Positions 1-12,250 of a stretch of 64,000 bases of DNA are shown one piece after another. The notes below the pieces were generated by a model that had not been told where the DNA came from, searched no databases, and was given only the letters and a program-made list of their open reading frames with translations. Position 1 is the stretch's first letter. Every line of letters begins with the position of its first letter. A program made the position numbers and the translations under genes. This DNA is from Luzula sylvatica (lineage: Eukaryota; Streptophyta; Magnoliopsida; Poales; Juncaceae): contig OX326960.1 of the NCBI GenBank assembly GCA_946800325.1, positions 52,013,355 through 52,077,354 of the forward strand, given 5' to 3'.

Positions 1-560
1 TTGTTGGCACTCACAATTCTTTTGATATATTACTGGTACCCTAAACTGGTACACACAATTGAATCAGGCGCTAAGTTTTTTTTTTGTGACTTATTTGCTA
101 CAGACCCTAAACTGGTACACTTATTTGCTACAGACCCTAAGCATGGCTCAAGAAGCCAAATTGATTTGTAAGGCTTTCAATTAGAAGCCAATAGAATACA
201 AAACCATACTTGTCTCGATCAAATTGAAGAAAGCTTGTAGCGAAACCCAAATTGATTTCTTTTTTTATGACCGAAGAAGGCTTCCAATTAGAAGCTTGGC
301 TCAAGAAGCTCAATTTCCGAAACCCAAAATGAAGGTTGTAGAGAAAAAAAATATACCTGATTCTCCTTGCTCCTTAGCCAACGAAAGAAAGAAGGAAGGG
401 TTTTGCTGATTTTGGCGCGAACAAGAGCAAGGCTGCAAAGAGACGGGACTGAAGAGGCTGCAAAATGAAGGGTTTTGCTGATTTTGGTGACGCTGGAACC
501 AAAATACAGGGATAAGAGATGAAATACCGTTTTTGAAGTGGGAGTACAAAATACCGGGAT
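1..560. repeat. Intergenic DNA with short local duplications
   Basis: No gene is supported here. A 30-bp unit (ttatttgctacagaccctaa followed by actggtacac) starts at 91 and again at 121, and part of it occurs near 39. A second pair of similar stretches lies at about 145-195 and 225-315 (aattgattt plus caattagaagc). The phrase gaagggttttgctgatttt occurs twice, at about 396 and 467. These are degenerate tandem duplications without coding continuity. Confidence 0.5.
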
Positions 561-579
561 AAGAAATACTATTCCATTT

Positions 580-663
580 AATCCCTCAAATCAAACAAAG
601 GATTTTAACCTTATCCCGGATATTGAAATCCTATCCCATCTAATCCTTGAAATCAAACATGCC
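580..663. mobile_element. Harbinger-like terminal sequence (relic)
   Basis: Read on the minus strand from 663, the sequence begins GGCATGTTTGATTTCAAGG and continues with a GATGGGATAGG-type stretch. This resembles the terminal inverted repeats of plant PIF/Harbinger MITEs. A partly matching internal copy of the motif lies near 585-600. The other end was not found, so this is a single terminus by resemblance only. Confidence 0.3.
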
Positions 664-760
664 TATATAGGATAAGGATGGCCAAGGAGGATGTATAACC
701 ATTATACGGAAACAGTGTGACTTCCGTTCAAACAGACATGCATTCCGTTCGAACGAGACC
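660..760 (-). mobile_element. Scrap of a TGAAGG-family LTR with one palindrome pair
   Basis: The order of sequence blocks (ggataaggatgg, then a GTATA-rich stretch, then two palindromes) follows that of the LTR at 15700-15790 (gggtaaggattgg, gtgtatatcc, palindromes). The palindromes start at about 722 and 743 and are degenerate CGTTCRAACG copies 21 bp apart. It is a fragment only, far from the main cluster. Confidence 0.4.
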
Positions 761-938
761 TCCACTGTATCTGTATCCGGATCCGACAATATCCTAACCG
801 TATCCGTATCCGTTTACTATCCGAACTGTATTCGTATCCGGATAATTTCGTATCCGGATCCGTATCGGAAAAATAATATGTATATGAATTTGGTACGACC
901 ACTATCCGAACCGGATCCGAACCGTTGACACCCCTACA
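760..938. mobile_element. hAT-type element end with TATCCG repeats
   Basis: The stretch is filled with short repeats of TATCCG and GGATCCG. It ends with TTGACACCCCTAC at 925-937, the reverse complement of the TAGGGGTGTCAA terminus common in plant hAT elements. No matching second terminus was identified, so the left limit is arbitrary. Confidence 0.4.
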
Positions 939-957
939 TAGACATCTTTAATAGTTC

Positions 958-1455
958 TAATCTCTAACATATCACAGGTGACACGTGTCATCAGATTTTT
1001 TTTTTTTTAATAGTTTTGTTTTTATTTTAACCCAAATTACACCCATTATGGAAGAAAAAATATAATTGATCCCCAAATATTTTATTTATTTTGTATGAAT
1101 TTATAATGATTGACCAATTCCATGAAACCAGTTACACCTATGTATGGAAGAAATAATGTAATTTGACCCCCAAAATAATCACAATATCTTATTTATTTGG
1201 TGTAAATTTATAATGATGGACCAATTCCATGAATGCTTATTAATTATAATGCATATATTCATAATGGACAAATTTCATGAACATTTATTAATTATCATTC
1301 ATTATATTGACATCAATACATTTGCGACTATATCATGATTATATAATTGATGTTAAACGTATATGTGCGTAAATTTTCTATTTAAACAAATTATACAAAA
1401 ATATGTAAAAAATAGTATAAAGTCCCGCGCAATTATTGCGCAGTATATTGCTAGT
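958..1455 (+). mobile_element. Non-autonomous Helitron-like element, 3' end
   Basis: The right end shows the Helitron signature. A GC-rich palindrome that can form a hairpin (CGCGCAATTATTGCGC, 1426-1441) is followed about 9 bp later by CTAG at 1451-1454 and then a T. The body contains two diverged copies of a roughly 110-bp stretch (around 1030-1135 and 1140-1250) with the shared phrases acccattatggaag-like and gaccaattccatgaa. The 5' end is uncertain. No Rep/helicase coding is present. Confidence 0.5.
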
Positions 1456-3139
1456 GATAAATAAATAAACAGCAAGAATAGTATAATAAATAATGTTTGG
1501 AAGAAATCCAATTTTAAAAATAAATGAATAACGGCTCATCAAAATTGGCCCAGTATACTATGAATTGGGATTTTATTGTAGTGTGAATACTGGGCCTCAT
1601 TTTCATATAAGATACATCAATGAATTATTAGAGCTATAAATTGGTCGAAGTTTCCACAGTGCACACAATAGATCAAGAACAAAAAGCCAAAACAGAGAAA
1701 TGATTTAAAGGACAATGAAATTACTGTAGAATTAGGGAAAAGTAATGGTACCAATTTCGTGTAGAGGATAATGATGATGAATTTGATCACACATTACTCA
1801 TTAGACTCATGCGACTAGCTCTTGAAGTTGCAGCTTCGGTTCTGTGGTCCATTTTTGTTTCCACAAGCACTGAAATCAATGCAAAGTTACTCTTGTATGG
1901 ACCAATGAATCCCATTTTGTACAATCACCCAATTGCAAATATATAGTATCAAGGTTAGCATTCCCTTAAAAATATGATTGCACACTTTTGCTATGATATG
2001 AAAATGAGGAACTTATATAGCAAATGTGATCTCTGAAGAGAAGGCTGGATAAAGTGTTGCTCGATCAAGTAGCCAGATTATTAGATCGAGTCCCCCACAT
2101 GAACAAAAGTTGCGCCGACTAATCACTGAACCCTGCCCGATTCAGAATCCACAACTCACCCACTCACTCACTCACTCACTCACTCACTCACTCACTCCGT
2201 CCAGTAGGATCCAAGAGCAAAGGACAGGCAAGGACTCCCAAGATAAGTTCTCTCCTCTCTGTGAATGCGAACATAATGGTGGAGACTGTACAAACCGGTA
2301 TTTGCTCTATGTGTCGGTACAGGCCATAGATAATCCAAAAAGTCCACCTCACTCGCTTTTATCTGACAATGTTCAGTGAAAGAAGCAAGAGCAAAACTTA
2401 GTGGCACTGAAAACCACGTTTGAATTTCAACCGCGAAAGAGATTGAGGGAAGGAGACTTGTCTCTTGTCTCGTGAATCGTATAATATACGTACCAGTGAA
2501 CAAATTGGAACAAAGAAACTGTACCAGTGATGATATCTATGAGGCTCTCTATTTACTGTTTGACAACAGTGTGAGCATTGATCCTTCTTTCGGACTGTCT
2601 CGTGTGGTTCGATCGATATGAACAAGTTTAAGTTGAATGATTTTATTTTTGTTATCTCTGCCGTTCACTATTCTTGTTTTTTTGTCTATTGAAATGAAAG
2701 CTCTGTAGACTGTATAGTCTGTACACTTCACTTCACTGTTCGTTTCGTGCTTTCACTTTACTGTTTCTTCACAGTCACACTATTAATTATTATTATTATT
2801 GTATTAAATGACATGGTTGCATTTCTATACAGATGTAAAACTTTTAACAAGGTAAATGGAGATGGAGTGCAACTTTATATCAACATTATTGTTAGTTATG
2901 GAAAAATATTAGATTACTTTTCCCGTAGAGCCTAGAGGAAAGGATTGACCACATAAATGAATAAACGAATGGTAAGTGGTAACATAAAAGTGTGGTAACA
3001 TGTAGTCCTCTTGCAATTTTCTCCTTATGATACATGTTCGATTTTACAAAAATAAACATATATTAAATACGTATATATTAAAAAAACAAGTGATAAGTAT
3101 ATATTAATTTTGTACATTTTTTTATCTTATTTATGTAAC
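1456..3139. other. Intergenic, no gene seen
   Basis: AT-rich DNA without a supported gene. The only notable item is a (CACT)n microsatellite at about 2159-2197, which creates long but meaningless open frames on both strands. Nothing else in this stretch shows codon-like conservation or family resemblance. Confidence 0.6.
2159..2197. repeat. (CACT)n microsatellite
   Basis: About nine uninterrupted copies of CACT. Confidence 0.9.
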
Positions 3140-3614
3140 GGAAATTTTCAAAAAAAAAATCCCTAACTTTTTTGGATATCGTATAATGTATGAAAATATA
3201 TATATATGCAAATGAATAACTTTTTGGATATCGTATAACTTTTTTGGATTTTACAACTATTAATATTGTTCATATTTTTCAAGTTAATTTTTTAGGAAAA
3301 AAATATAAAAGTCAAATATATATAATGTATGAAATATTAAAATTATATAAATATAACATATAATATGTATTTTTTAATTATTATATGCTAAAAATTTAGG
3401 ATTTTTTTTAAATTAATAATTTTTTTTTAAAATTATTACATATGTAAATAGAAGGATATTTCGGTAAAAAAAATTAACACTATTCATAGTTAGTTTTAAA
3501 CACTATTGGGGTATATGAAATACAAATTTAGTAAAGAAGGTTTTTTGGAGTTTTCAAAAATATAGAGAGATTTTTACGATATTAAAAAAAATTATGAGTT
3601 TTTTGAAAATTTCC
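3140..3614. mobile_element. MITE-like inverted-repeat element
   Basis: The ends are inverted copies of GGAAATTTTCAAAAAA (from 3140 forward, and from 3614 backward). The 475-bp body is extremely AT-rich and has no coding capacity. No clear target duplication was found. Similar wording of the ends near 59.64 kb suggests a family, but superfamily is not assigned. Confidence 0.45.
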
Positions 3615-3962
3615 TTTTATTTAATATGAAAATTTTATATGAGACATGTATACATTTTGATAACAAAATCTTTTGGTCACAAGACTCACAACACAACTCT
3701 TTTGCTGAAAAAAAAAACTATAATAAGCTCTTTTGTCCAAGAAAAACCCAATGACATGTATTAGGTTATTGAAATATTTTTCCAGCACGAGGCCACGAGA
3801 CACACAAGACAGAAACAAAATTAAACCAGTAAACCGCCAACCCTTGACCTAATTACAAATTCACAAAAAGAACCAAAGTAGTAACAAGAGAAACTTTAAC
3901 TTCCAAACATAAATTCTAATTATCATTCAATTAAATTACTAAACACAGCATTCATCTCTTGA

Positions 3963-5971
3963 TTAACTCTTTCCTTGATAATTCGACCTTTCATAATTGG
4001 TCACCTCTCCTTCGGTCAAGGCAGACACGACGAACGAATTCTCCTCCGAGACTGCCAACGGCTTGGTCTGAAATTGCTTCTTACAAGAATAACAAGTGAT
4101 CTCGAGTAACGTAGACCCGATTTGCTTAATGGCGTGGTCGCGCAAATTCTGAGCTCTACCAAGCTCTATTTGAGCTTGTTGTCTTATTCTTTTCGCCTTC
4201 AAAAACTCTTCTTCTGCGATCTCTACTTGTCTCTTTGCTTGCTGTCTCGCCTCATCGGCTCTCGTCTTCTCTTCCAAAGCTAGCATCAAATGCTCCCTCA
4301 TCTCGCCGTTCAAATGATCCGACGATGACGAAGGGCCGATAGAGAGTTGTAGTTTCGTCACGTCTGAATATTCGTTGGTGGATATGTGATAATTGCTGGT
4401 AGAAGGTAATGTATTAAGGTGAGACTTGGAAGAAGTGGATGGAGGGAGGAGTTGAAGCTCGCTGCGATGTTGGTTTTTGGAGAGAATATTAGGGTTTTGA
4501 TTCGAATGGAAGAACATGGAGGCCGGATGAGGAATTGTCAAGCTAGGCAATGTAGGTTTGATGAAGTTCGAGTTTGTGTTTGATGGCGGAGTAGTCGGGC
4601 TCGAAAGAGACGAGACTGGTGGTTGGATCGTGCTGAACTCGGCACGGGCTCGGCTCGCACTGCAGGTGTCTTGATGCTCTATGAAACTCTCCACCCTGAG
4701 AGAAATATATATATGATTGTATGGTTAATGGTTGCACCTATTAAATTACCTAGACAAGGATTATGATGGTAATGATATATATATAGTACTGAAGAATTAA
4801 ATTTGGTCTTCATGAGTTATTTTAGATTTGACAGGCTTACAGTATTGTATTAATGACTAATGAGAGAAACTTTTATGGCTGAATGAATGAACAAGACATG
4901 GACATAAGACAAGAAGAAAAACTCAAAACTAAATACCCAATCAAGCATTGATGAGTTACTGTTTCTTTTAGATCTTTTTTGCAAATAAAAGCTTTGTTAC
5001 TTTTTTTTTGGCCATGAAAAGTTTGGGACTTTGAATTCATTCATTATACTGATCCCACACAAACACACAAAATGTAAAGGCTGCCAATTGGCAGTAGTCC
5101 ACCTCGGTAATTGTGCCCTCAAAATTTTCAAGAAATCGATCATAATTCATAATTCATTCGGATCGTTTTCTTCTCAACCTTGTGAGTGCCTGTCAGCACT
5201 CACCCACTCATCACACCACTCAAGAACAAAACAAAAAGAACACTCGAGAATATAAAAAAACTCCTAAAAAAATAAAATCTGAGAAAAAAACTAACCTAGA
5301 GAAAACTCTACCGCAGTCACAAGAATGGCCTCTAGTTCCGCAAGTCTTGAGATGAGCCTTGTAATCCGATTGAACCGCATAAGCCTTCGAACATTTCCCA
5401 CAAACCCATTGTCTATTCCCACTATGCTTTCTCCTATAATGCTTCTTTATTCCTACCTGATATACGTAATTATGATACATTATGATACATTATGATACAT
5501 TATAGTAGAAATTGATAATTAGGGTTAAGTACCAGATCGCCCAAAGCGTGACAAGGGTCGTGATGGAGACAAGATGGTTCAGGGCAGACGAAAACTCGTT
5601 TCTTTGTCCCTTCTGTAGACTCTCTCTTCAAGAGTTTCCACGGGACTTTGTGCCTCCGACGATGCATTTGAAGATTTTGATCTCTCTGGAACCCTTGATT
5701 ACAGATCTCACACACGTACCGGTCTGATTCTAAAAGGGTTCTCGGTGAGAGAGATACCACCTCCGCATCAGGATCTGAGAAAAATATTTCATAAATGCAT
5801 GATTAGTTATGATTATTAGCTACACATGAAATTGTCGTTGTTTTTTTCTTAAATTGTACCTGGTGTACCGGCCGGTCTTCGTTTCCTCTTGGTGGAGAGC
5901 TCCAAAGAAGGGTAGGAAGGAGGAGACTGTACCGGTCCTGGTACGGGCGACGGAGAGGGAGAGCTAAGCAT
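3963..5971 (-). CDS. INDETERMINATE DOMAIN zinc-finger protein, SGR5/IDD14-16 type
   Basis: A plant transcription factor of the INDETERMINATE DOMAIN family. Relatives (IDD14, IDD15/SGR5, IDD16) act in the nucleus in gravitropism, auxin and starch-related programmes. Exons by splice motifs and frame: 5971-5860, 5774-5533, 5456-5296 and 4695-3963, giving about 415 residues. The start ATG has an in-frame stop just upstream. The sequence reads a KRKRRPAGT basic patch, the family hallmark DAEVVSLSPRTLLESDRYVC, then four fingers: C2H2 at about 59-79, C2H2 with the HHDPCHALGDL segment at about 100-131, and two C2HC-type at about 135-185. The C-terminal half has a long coiled coil (EEKTRADEARQQAKRQVE region, about 303-375) ending in CYSCKKQF, as in the SGR5 subgroup. 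The gene looks intact. Which of IDD14, 15 or 16 it matches cannot be decided here. Confidence 0.92.
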
Positions 5972-7984
5972 GGCTAAGAACTAATACTGTTTAGCAAAGG
6001 GGCTTGGTATATAAATACAATCACTATCGTGAATACAGATAGGAAGATGAAGAAGAAAAGGTGGTATTGTCTGTAAGAATTGTTTTTTTGGGTCTGTTTG
6101 AGGACTCTGAAAGAAAGGCAGAAGCTTTGTAGAGGAGAAGAGAGGAGGCAACACTTGTATCTATTCATGCATTGATTTGGGAGCCTTGGTTTGTTTATAC
6201 TTGTATTGAAATAAATAGAGAGAGAAAGAGTGACTGCCATGTGGGCTCCACCTGACAGGAAAAACATGATCGCTAAGAAACAAAGGTTTCATCATGATTT
6301 CGTCTCTCTCTCTTCATCAGTAAATTTACATGCATTAATGCACTGTCCCTCAAAATATACACGTGAGCTCGAATTTCATCAATTGCTCAACCCCTCAGTG
6401 AAAAATGGATATCTCCATTCAAAGCTTTGTTTCTCACTCTCCAATCTACATGTGTCTTTCACTCTTCTAGTACAAGTGTAGATTAGTCCGTCATACATGA
6501 AAGTGCTTCTACGATCTGTAAATATTATCAGTTCTTCTGTGGCACTCACCATGCAGAAATAAATTTAGCAGGAAAGTAATATAAAACTAACTCGTTACAT
6601 ATAACACAACATTATCATTATTGCTGACAGAGAAAATCAGGTAATAATAGATGATGAGTTTTCATGGTAAACGCAAGTACTCGTTTTCTTTGGTCTTTGG
6701 AGAGACGTTTCATGAATAAGAACAATAATTCGATTCGGTTAAAGCAGGCTCGAGCTGCCAATTAGTCGTGACTATTCTTTGGAGAGACGTTCTGTAATTA
6801 TGATTGCATTGTGTTCATTGAGTTTTCATTATTCTTGGTTTATACGAGCTTTAGGAAAACGATATGATTGTGAAGGTTTTTTATTTATGGAATTTTTGTT
6901 TACCGTTATTAAAGGACAAATTGAAGTTCTTTTTAGCGGGTTATGAGGATTTGTTACTTCGTTTTATTTATTTTATTATTATAGTTTTAAATGAGTGATA
7001 TAGTTTTTGTTTTTCTCGTTTTAGAAAGATTTGTCATTTATAAGAAAAATGGCCGCAAAGAATTGGAACCATTAAGATGAAAAGCTAGCTAATTATGTTT
7101 TCATCTCGAGGTTGGTGGTTAGCATAATGGCGGTTCCCCTTAATTATTCATTTTCCAGTTAAACAAATGTTAATAAGAAAAAAATGATATCAGTCAATGA
7201 CTTCTAACATTGTTGGTAAAATATTATAATTGTGAATTTTTATTGACAACAAAAAAAGTAATATATGAATTCCAGCCTCCTCTAATTTATAAACTCGGAT
7301 AGTCTCTATTCTGCACAAAATTAACTTATTAGTTAATGAAATTAGGAAGAAAATTGTTTATACTTTATATAATAAAAAATGTCAGAAATTTATACATTAT
7401 TATATTTTTTTGTGATGAATTATCTGTATAAAAGTAGACAATATATATACTACAAAAGCATAAAAACAAAAAAAGACATTATTATTCGCCCACATTGTTG
7501 CCACTTAGCTCTAATTCCATGGATTAGCTTAGAACCTACCAAGAACAAGAGCCTTTCTAACCATGCATGCTTTACGGACATCATTAGTTTATAAGGACCA
7601 CTAAATTTTTGTGCGTACTTAATGGCATAACATATACATTCAAGACTTAATGAATTGTAGCTTCATCTTCAAGCATGATGGCTTCAAGTCTAAACTTATG
7701 TGACCATATTTATTTATTTATTGTAGTGAAATTACAAATTATAAATCAAAACATGAAGTGGTGCAAGTTCATTGTTTCTTCTTAGGGACCAATACTTCAA
7801 AAGGTGTCATAGTGGCGCGTACCATTTTCCTGATTTTTACAAGAGGCCTACAACCAGACAGGTATAATGGGTGTCATAGCAGCACTGAAGAATTATATTA
7901 TCATGGGAAGCATTTATTTGAATCCATGTTTTAGCATTTAAATTGATTGCATATGTATAATTAAATATAATTATATTATATTTA
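5972..7984. other. Intergenic, IDD upstream region, no gene seen
   Basis: Contains the IDD leader and promoter (5972 to roughly 6300), with a CT-rich leader on the minus strand. The rest is AT-rich. No other gene or transposon terminus could be supported. Confidence 0.55.
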
Positions 7985-7985
7985 G

Positions 7986-8112
7986 TCAATGGGCTCGTGG
8001 CCCAGTGATTGAGTGTGAAACACAAGAAATCATATGTTGTGAGAGGTTGTGGGTTCGAATCTCATTGACACTAATGGATGGAGGACCACCGAGCCTTCTC
8101 CATTTACTCATT
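7986..8112 (+). mobile_element. tRNA-derived SINE-like copy 1
   Basis: It carries Pol III promoter-like boxes: CTCGTGGCCCAGTGATTGAG (box A-like, near 7991) and GGTTGTGGGTTCGAATC (box B-like, near 8045). It ends in a T-rich tract. A second copy follows directly and a third, rearranged copy lies at 44.1 kb, so this is a dispersed family and not a tRNA gene: there is no cloverleaf. Confidence 0.55.
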
Positions 8113-8122
8113 TTTTTTTTTG

Positions 8123-8230
8123 TCAATGGATCCATAGTTTAATTGATTGAGTGTAATGTACAAAAATTCATATGTTGTGAGAAGTTGTGGGTTCGATCCT
8201 CATTGACATTAATGGATGGAAGACATATGA
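8123..8230 (+). mobile_element. tRNA-derived SINE-like copy 2
   Basis: About 80 percent similar to the copy just upstream, including the box B-like GTGGGTTCGATCC and the tail phrase attaatggatgga. The head-to-tail arrangement suggests insertion of one copy beside another, or local duplication. Confidence 0.5.
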
Positions 8231-8719
8231 CTACTTGTATAGTTCAATATATGCATTTGTTACCGTTAAATTATGATAATTCTGATTTTTTGTGAATTCA
8301 ATGGTGTATCATCATATTGGCTTGTAACCATTACTTAGTGGATTATAAAACAAACTCAAAAATATCATAATTTAGTATCTTAAATTGCAATATAATATAA
8401 AATATAATTATTTTATTAAAATAAAAAGTATTGATCTATATCATTGACATAGTACATCTGTGATTTTTTTATATATATATTTGTACTAAAATAAAAAATA
8501 GCAGATGACCTCATTGTTAATATTGAACTAGAAAAACTAAAAAAACATGTAAGAAAGTTTTTTTTTTTTTAGAATAAATAGAGAATGCTCGTTTGCTCTT
8601 CATTCATCAATGTCGATGATATTTGAATTCACAATCTCTCTCAACATATAATTTTTCATATTAAATACTCAATCAACTGTGTAATATGTGCCTATTGACA
8701 AAAACTTAAAATATTAACC

Positions 8720-8942
8720 ACCGATCCTTTGCTATAATAAATATACGAATATATGAAATTGAATAATATCGTCGATATTTAATTATAGAGGTCTCCAAAC
8801 TGTTATGCTGTCACTATTTTACCTTTTTATTATTTAATCAAGCACCGGTCCTTCGCTATAATAAATATATGAAATTTAATTAAATATCAACTATACTATC
8901 TTGTAGCGGTCTCCAAACTGCTATATCGTGGTTATTTAATTA
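8720..8942. repeat. Tandem duplication of about 115 bp
   Basis: The units at about 8720-8830 and 8845-8942 share cctttgctataataaatata-like starts, and ggtctccaaactg followed by ctat. They are diverged and noncoding. Confidence 0.5.
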
Positions 8943-11339
8943 AATTGAGAGCTAATTAATAAGCTCTTCATCTGTACTAGGTTCATACATTTTTTTTTTT
9001 GAAAAAAAGGTCCACTGTTATACATTATGTGTATCTTCTGAACAAATTAATTAAATCTCATTCAGAACTCTCTAGTGCATAAATTAATGTACACAACCCT
9101 ACTTACAGAATTATTTAATTACCATGCATGATTTATAATAATAGTATCTTTTTAATTAATCACAACCCAGAATCCTCATTACTAATATTATATAAATATA
9201 AATATTGATTCAACCAGATCGAACCTACGAGGCAATTGAGGTATAAATTGGCATTATGTATATATTATACACGAACGAATGAAGCATGTAAAGGAAATTG
9301 AAGTGGACATGCATGTGGCCTCGAAAAAGAAAGCGATTGATTCGGATATAGAAAAAGAAAGGGAGTCATCTCACTTTAACTTCTTAAATCAAAGAAGCTT
9401 GGCCTTTCTCTGTGTTCTCTTCCTTTCTTTTTGGTTTGTTTATCAACTTGGCCGAATGGGGGGATCATGGGCACATACAACACAACACAACACAACACAA
9501 GGGATTTCCATCTCCATCTCCATCTCCACACATGCATGCAATTCATCAATTCATTCCCCCATTTCAATACTAATTCATTCTAATTGAAACTTATGTTTTT
9601 TCATGGTACTTAATTTATTGGGATCAGTAACATAATATATAATATATATCGAGTGTTTACTGAAATCTATGTTTTGCTTGCTTAAAAAGGAGAAAAGAAC
9701 AAAAATTGTGATTATATCTCTTTGTAGTTAGTGCATTCTTAATTATTCAATGAAGAACAAACAAAGGATAATTTACATGAAAAACTACAGAAACTACATA
9801 GTTTGAATTCACAGAGGAATCAATCATTCTTCTAAGCCGCCTACAGAAATAAATTAAATTCTGAAAGAAAGCCATTTGCCGACCTATAATCCAATCATGT
9901 CATTCTTTTAAAACTAAGATTTTGTACAAACTAGGATCTCAGTTTAATTTCACATTCAAGACGAGGTTAATTAATTATGAGAATAAAATGCAAAAAGAAG
10001 CTTAATTAAGTACTAAGCAAAGTACTGACAGGTTGGACAGTAATTACTTCCAAAGCAGGAAACACTCATCAACTTTTTCATTTTCTTTTTCCTTGCTGTC
10101 AACTTTTTCCCTGGTAATCATGGACCAAAATAGCTTGGATTAAATTGCTCCTGCATATACATGAGAAGCCTTATCCATTTATTCATTCAATATAACCAAT
10201 CAAAATTTGAGTTTTGCAAAATTGAGTTATCGATTTAATTACATTGCTTTCAATCATGGCATAATAATTTGGACAAGAGGTGATGAGCATGGGCCTAATA
10301 TTTTCATAATGTCATACTTTTGGCTTTCTAGCCCCCTCCCCACCAATAAACCACAATTTTATGTTCATGAATTTGAGAAATAGAAGTTTATTATATATAG
10401 CTAGTTTGGTATAGTATAGTACGTATAAAACATTGTATATACAGACAATGTTATATTGGATTACTCCTGTAGAAGTAATACTGTGACACCTAACATTATA
10501 ATTAGGGAGCTAGGGCTCTGTTTAAACTGTTTGGTTTTCATTTTCTTAATGGACACACACAGAGACAAGGAAGAGAGAGAGAGAGAAAGAGAAAGGTTTG
10601 AGAGAGAAATATGAACTCGATCGTCGGTGTTGGTCCCAGTTTCTCTCTTTTATCGATCTCGTTGTATCTGTCTTTATACACTGTCTATAGTGCTCTAAGT
10701 ACAAGTATAAACAAACAAAAGACTTATTTGTCTAGTCTTTTAGATTTAGACTACATTAAACATTTCTCATGTGGCCTCCAATATGCCGCTAATTAAGTGA
10801 CTGCATTATTTGGCCCAGGGAGTTTTGTATACATAAAAATGCAAATACACATATATATACCACAAGGAATGTAATTGTTAAAGAAAACAAAGAGAAAAAT
10901 GAAATAAAAAAGCAAAAAAATATGAAGTTGTGAGAAAAAAGAACTTGGCAGTATGCAAAACTCTTCAGTCTTCAACGATGATTGTTTTCTCGTATGTAAA
11001 GCTCTATTGCCCTATTTCTTCCAAATTTCAAAAGCCAGATAAGAGAACAACTTATTTAAGTTCAGAATTTGGAGTAATTTATATATTTTAAGGCAAACAG
11101 ATAAAATATGTTACATATTATCATTAAAGGAAAATGTGATTAAATTTGTCCGCATCTCCACTACTCAACTCGAAATCTGAATTGGTATTGGACGCCAAAT
11201 GATCGTTTCGTGATAAGTTCCGCATATAGAGTGTTTAGAAATCCGGGAATAGTGTTGTCATGGAATATACACCTATGGAGAATAAAGAAGGATTTCCATC
11301 AATACACGTTTTTGAAGAAAATTCCCAAAATACACAAGC
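8943..11339. other. Intergenic, no gene seen
   Basis: AT-rich DNA with simple repeats only: ACACA repeats at 9478-9500, (CATCTC)n at about 9508-9530, and a GA-rich stretch at 10568-10606. Short open frames here have low-complexity translations and no start or splice context. Confidence 0.6.
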
Positions 11340-11545
11340 TCAGAACATAATACCAAAATACACAATGACGGAGTTTGTAACTCCGCCAAAAATAAAAATG
11401 GCAGCATTCGTAACTCCGCCATTTTTTTAAATAATTAACTCCTCCATTAACATCCGTTTCGAGAATTAAAAAGAATTAAATATTTGGCGGAATTGATAAC
11501 TCCGCCATTGCAAATCTGGCGGCATTTGTAACTCCGCCAAAACAT
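11340..11545. repeat. Cluster of GGCGGA...TCCGCC hairpin motifs
   Basis: The phrase aactccgcc occurs four times, at about 11378, 11409, 11489 and 11529, each near an inverted ggcgg or ggag partner (for example ggcggaattgataactccgc). It lies just outside the Mutator-like transposase relic and probably belongs to that element's subterminal region. Confidence 0.45.
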
Positions 11546-11988
11546 TTCTCTCTGTACAGCCCTCTCTTTCTTCTTTCTTCTCTCTCCCTCCTTCTTTCCT
11601 CCATTTTTCTTCTCTCGGATTTTCTCGGCGATTTGGGCTAGGCAAGAATTTTTTGGTTATTTTTTGTTCTAAATGTTGTTAAATTTTGGTATTTTTTGTT
11701 ATATAACTAGTGTATGTATCCTTTTTGCTTTTTTAGGACTGATTTGTGCTAAATATTGGCTTAATCGGTGGTTAGGGTTTCGTTTGCTACTCGAGAAATT
11801 TTGTCCAAACGAAAGGTAAATTCTTCTTTGAATATTAGAGTAAAAAATAGGTGTTAAATTCGGTTTATATTAGGTGTTAATTTGGGTGTTATATTATGAA
11901 TAGATTTGGTTTATATTAGGTGTTAAATTGGGTTTATATTATGAATAGATTTGATTTAGAATTGAGCGTTTAGAATTTATAAAATAAA

Positions 11989-12250
11989 GGGGGCTTCTAT
12001 CATACACCATTTTTATTATGATACATCCATTTTCAAGGGTATTTTGAGTAGTTATCCATTTATGAATATTTAAGATAAGATCTTAAGCATATTTATCAAT
12101 TAATGTTTGACTAATTTAGAATTCTTTGTTGTTCATTTAAAGAGAAAATCTTCATAAAAAACAAATTTTATGATACACCCTTTTACAAATATAATTAATT
12201 GCTAAAATATCCAAAATATCCTTATAAAAGGGTGTATGATAGAACTCCCC
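11989..12250. mobile_element. Mutator-type MITE with 9-bp target duplication
   Basis: The termini are imperfect inverted repeats: GGGGGCTTCTATCATACACC at 11989 and, read backward from 12250, GGGGAGTTCTATCATACACC. TAAAATAAA flanks both sides directly (11980-11988 and 12251-12259). A 9-bp target duplication is typical of the Mutator superfamily. The body is noncoding, 262 bp. Confidence 0.75.

Noticed and set aside
2110..2503. Open frames over the CACT repeat on both strands
   Set aside because: Frames arise from the microsatellite; the translation is a repeat of LTHS and has no start or splice context.
7990..8060. A tRNA gene from the box A- and box B-like words
   Set aside because: No cloverleaf can be formed and the unit is repeated, so SINE-like is the better reading.
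9279..9587. 102-codon open frame with a hydrophobic stretch
   Set aside because: The second half is made by ACACA and CATCTC microsatellites; no leader, no splice context, no family resemblance.
10611..10796. 61-codon frame after a GA-rich leader-like stretch
   Set aside because: Low-complexity Ser/Leu/Tyr translation and no recognisable peptide family; the GA tract alone is weak evidence.
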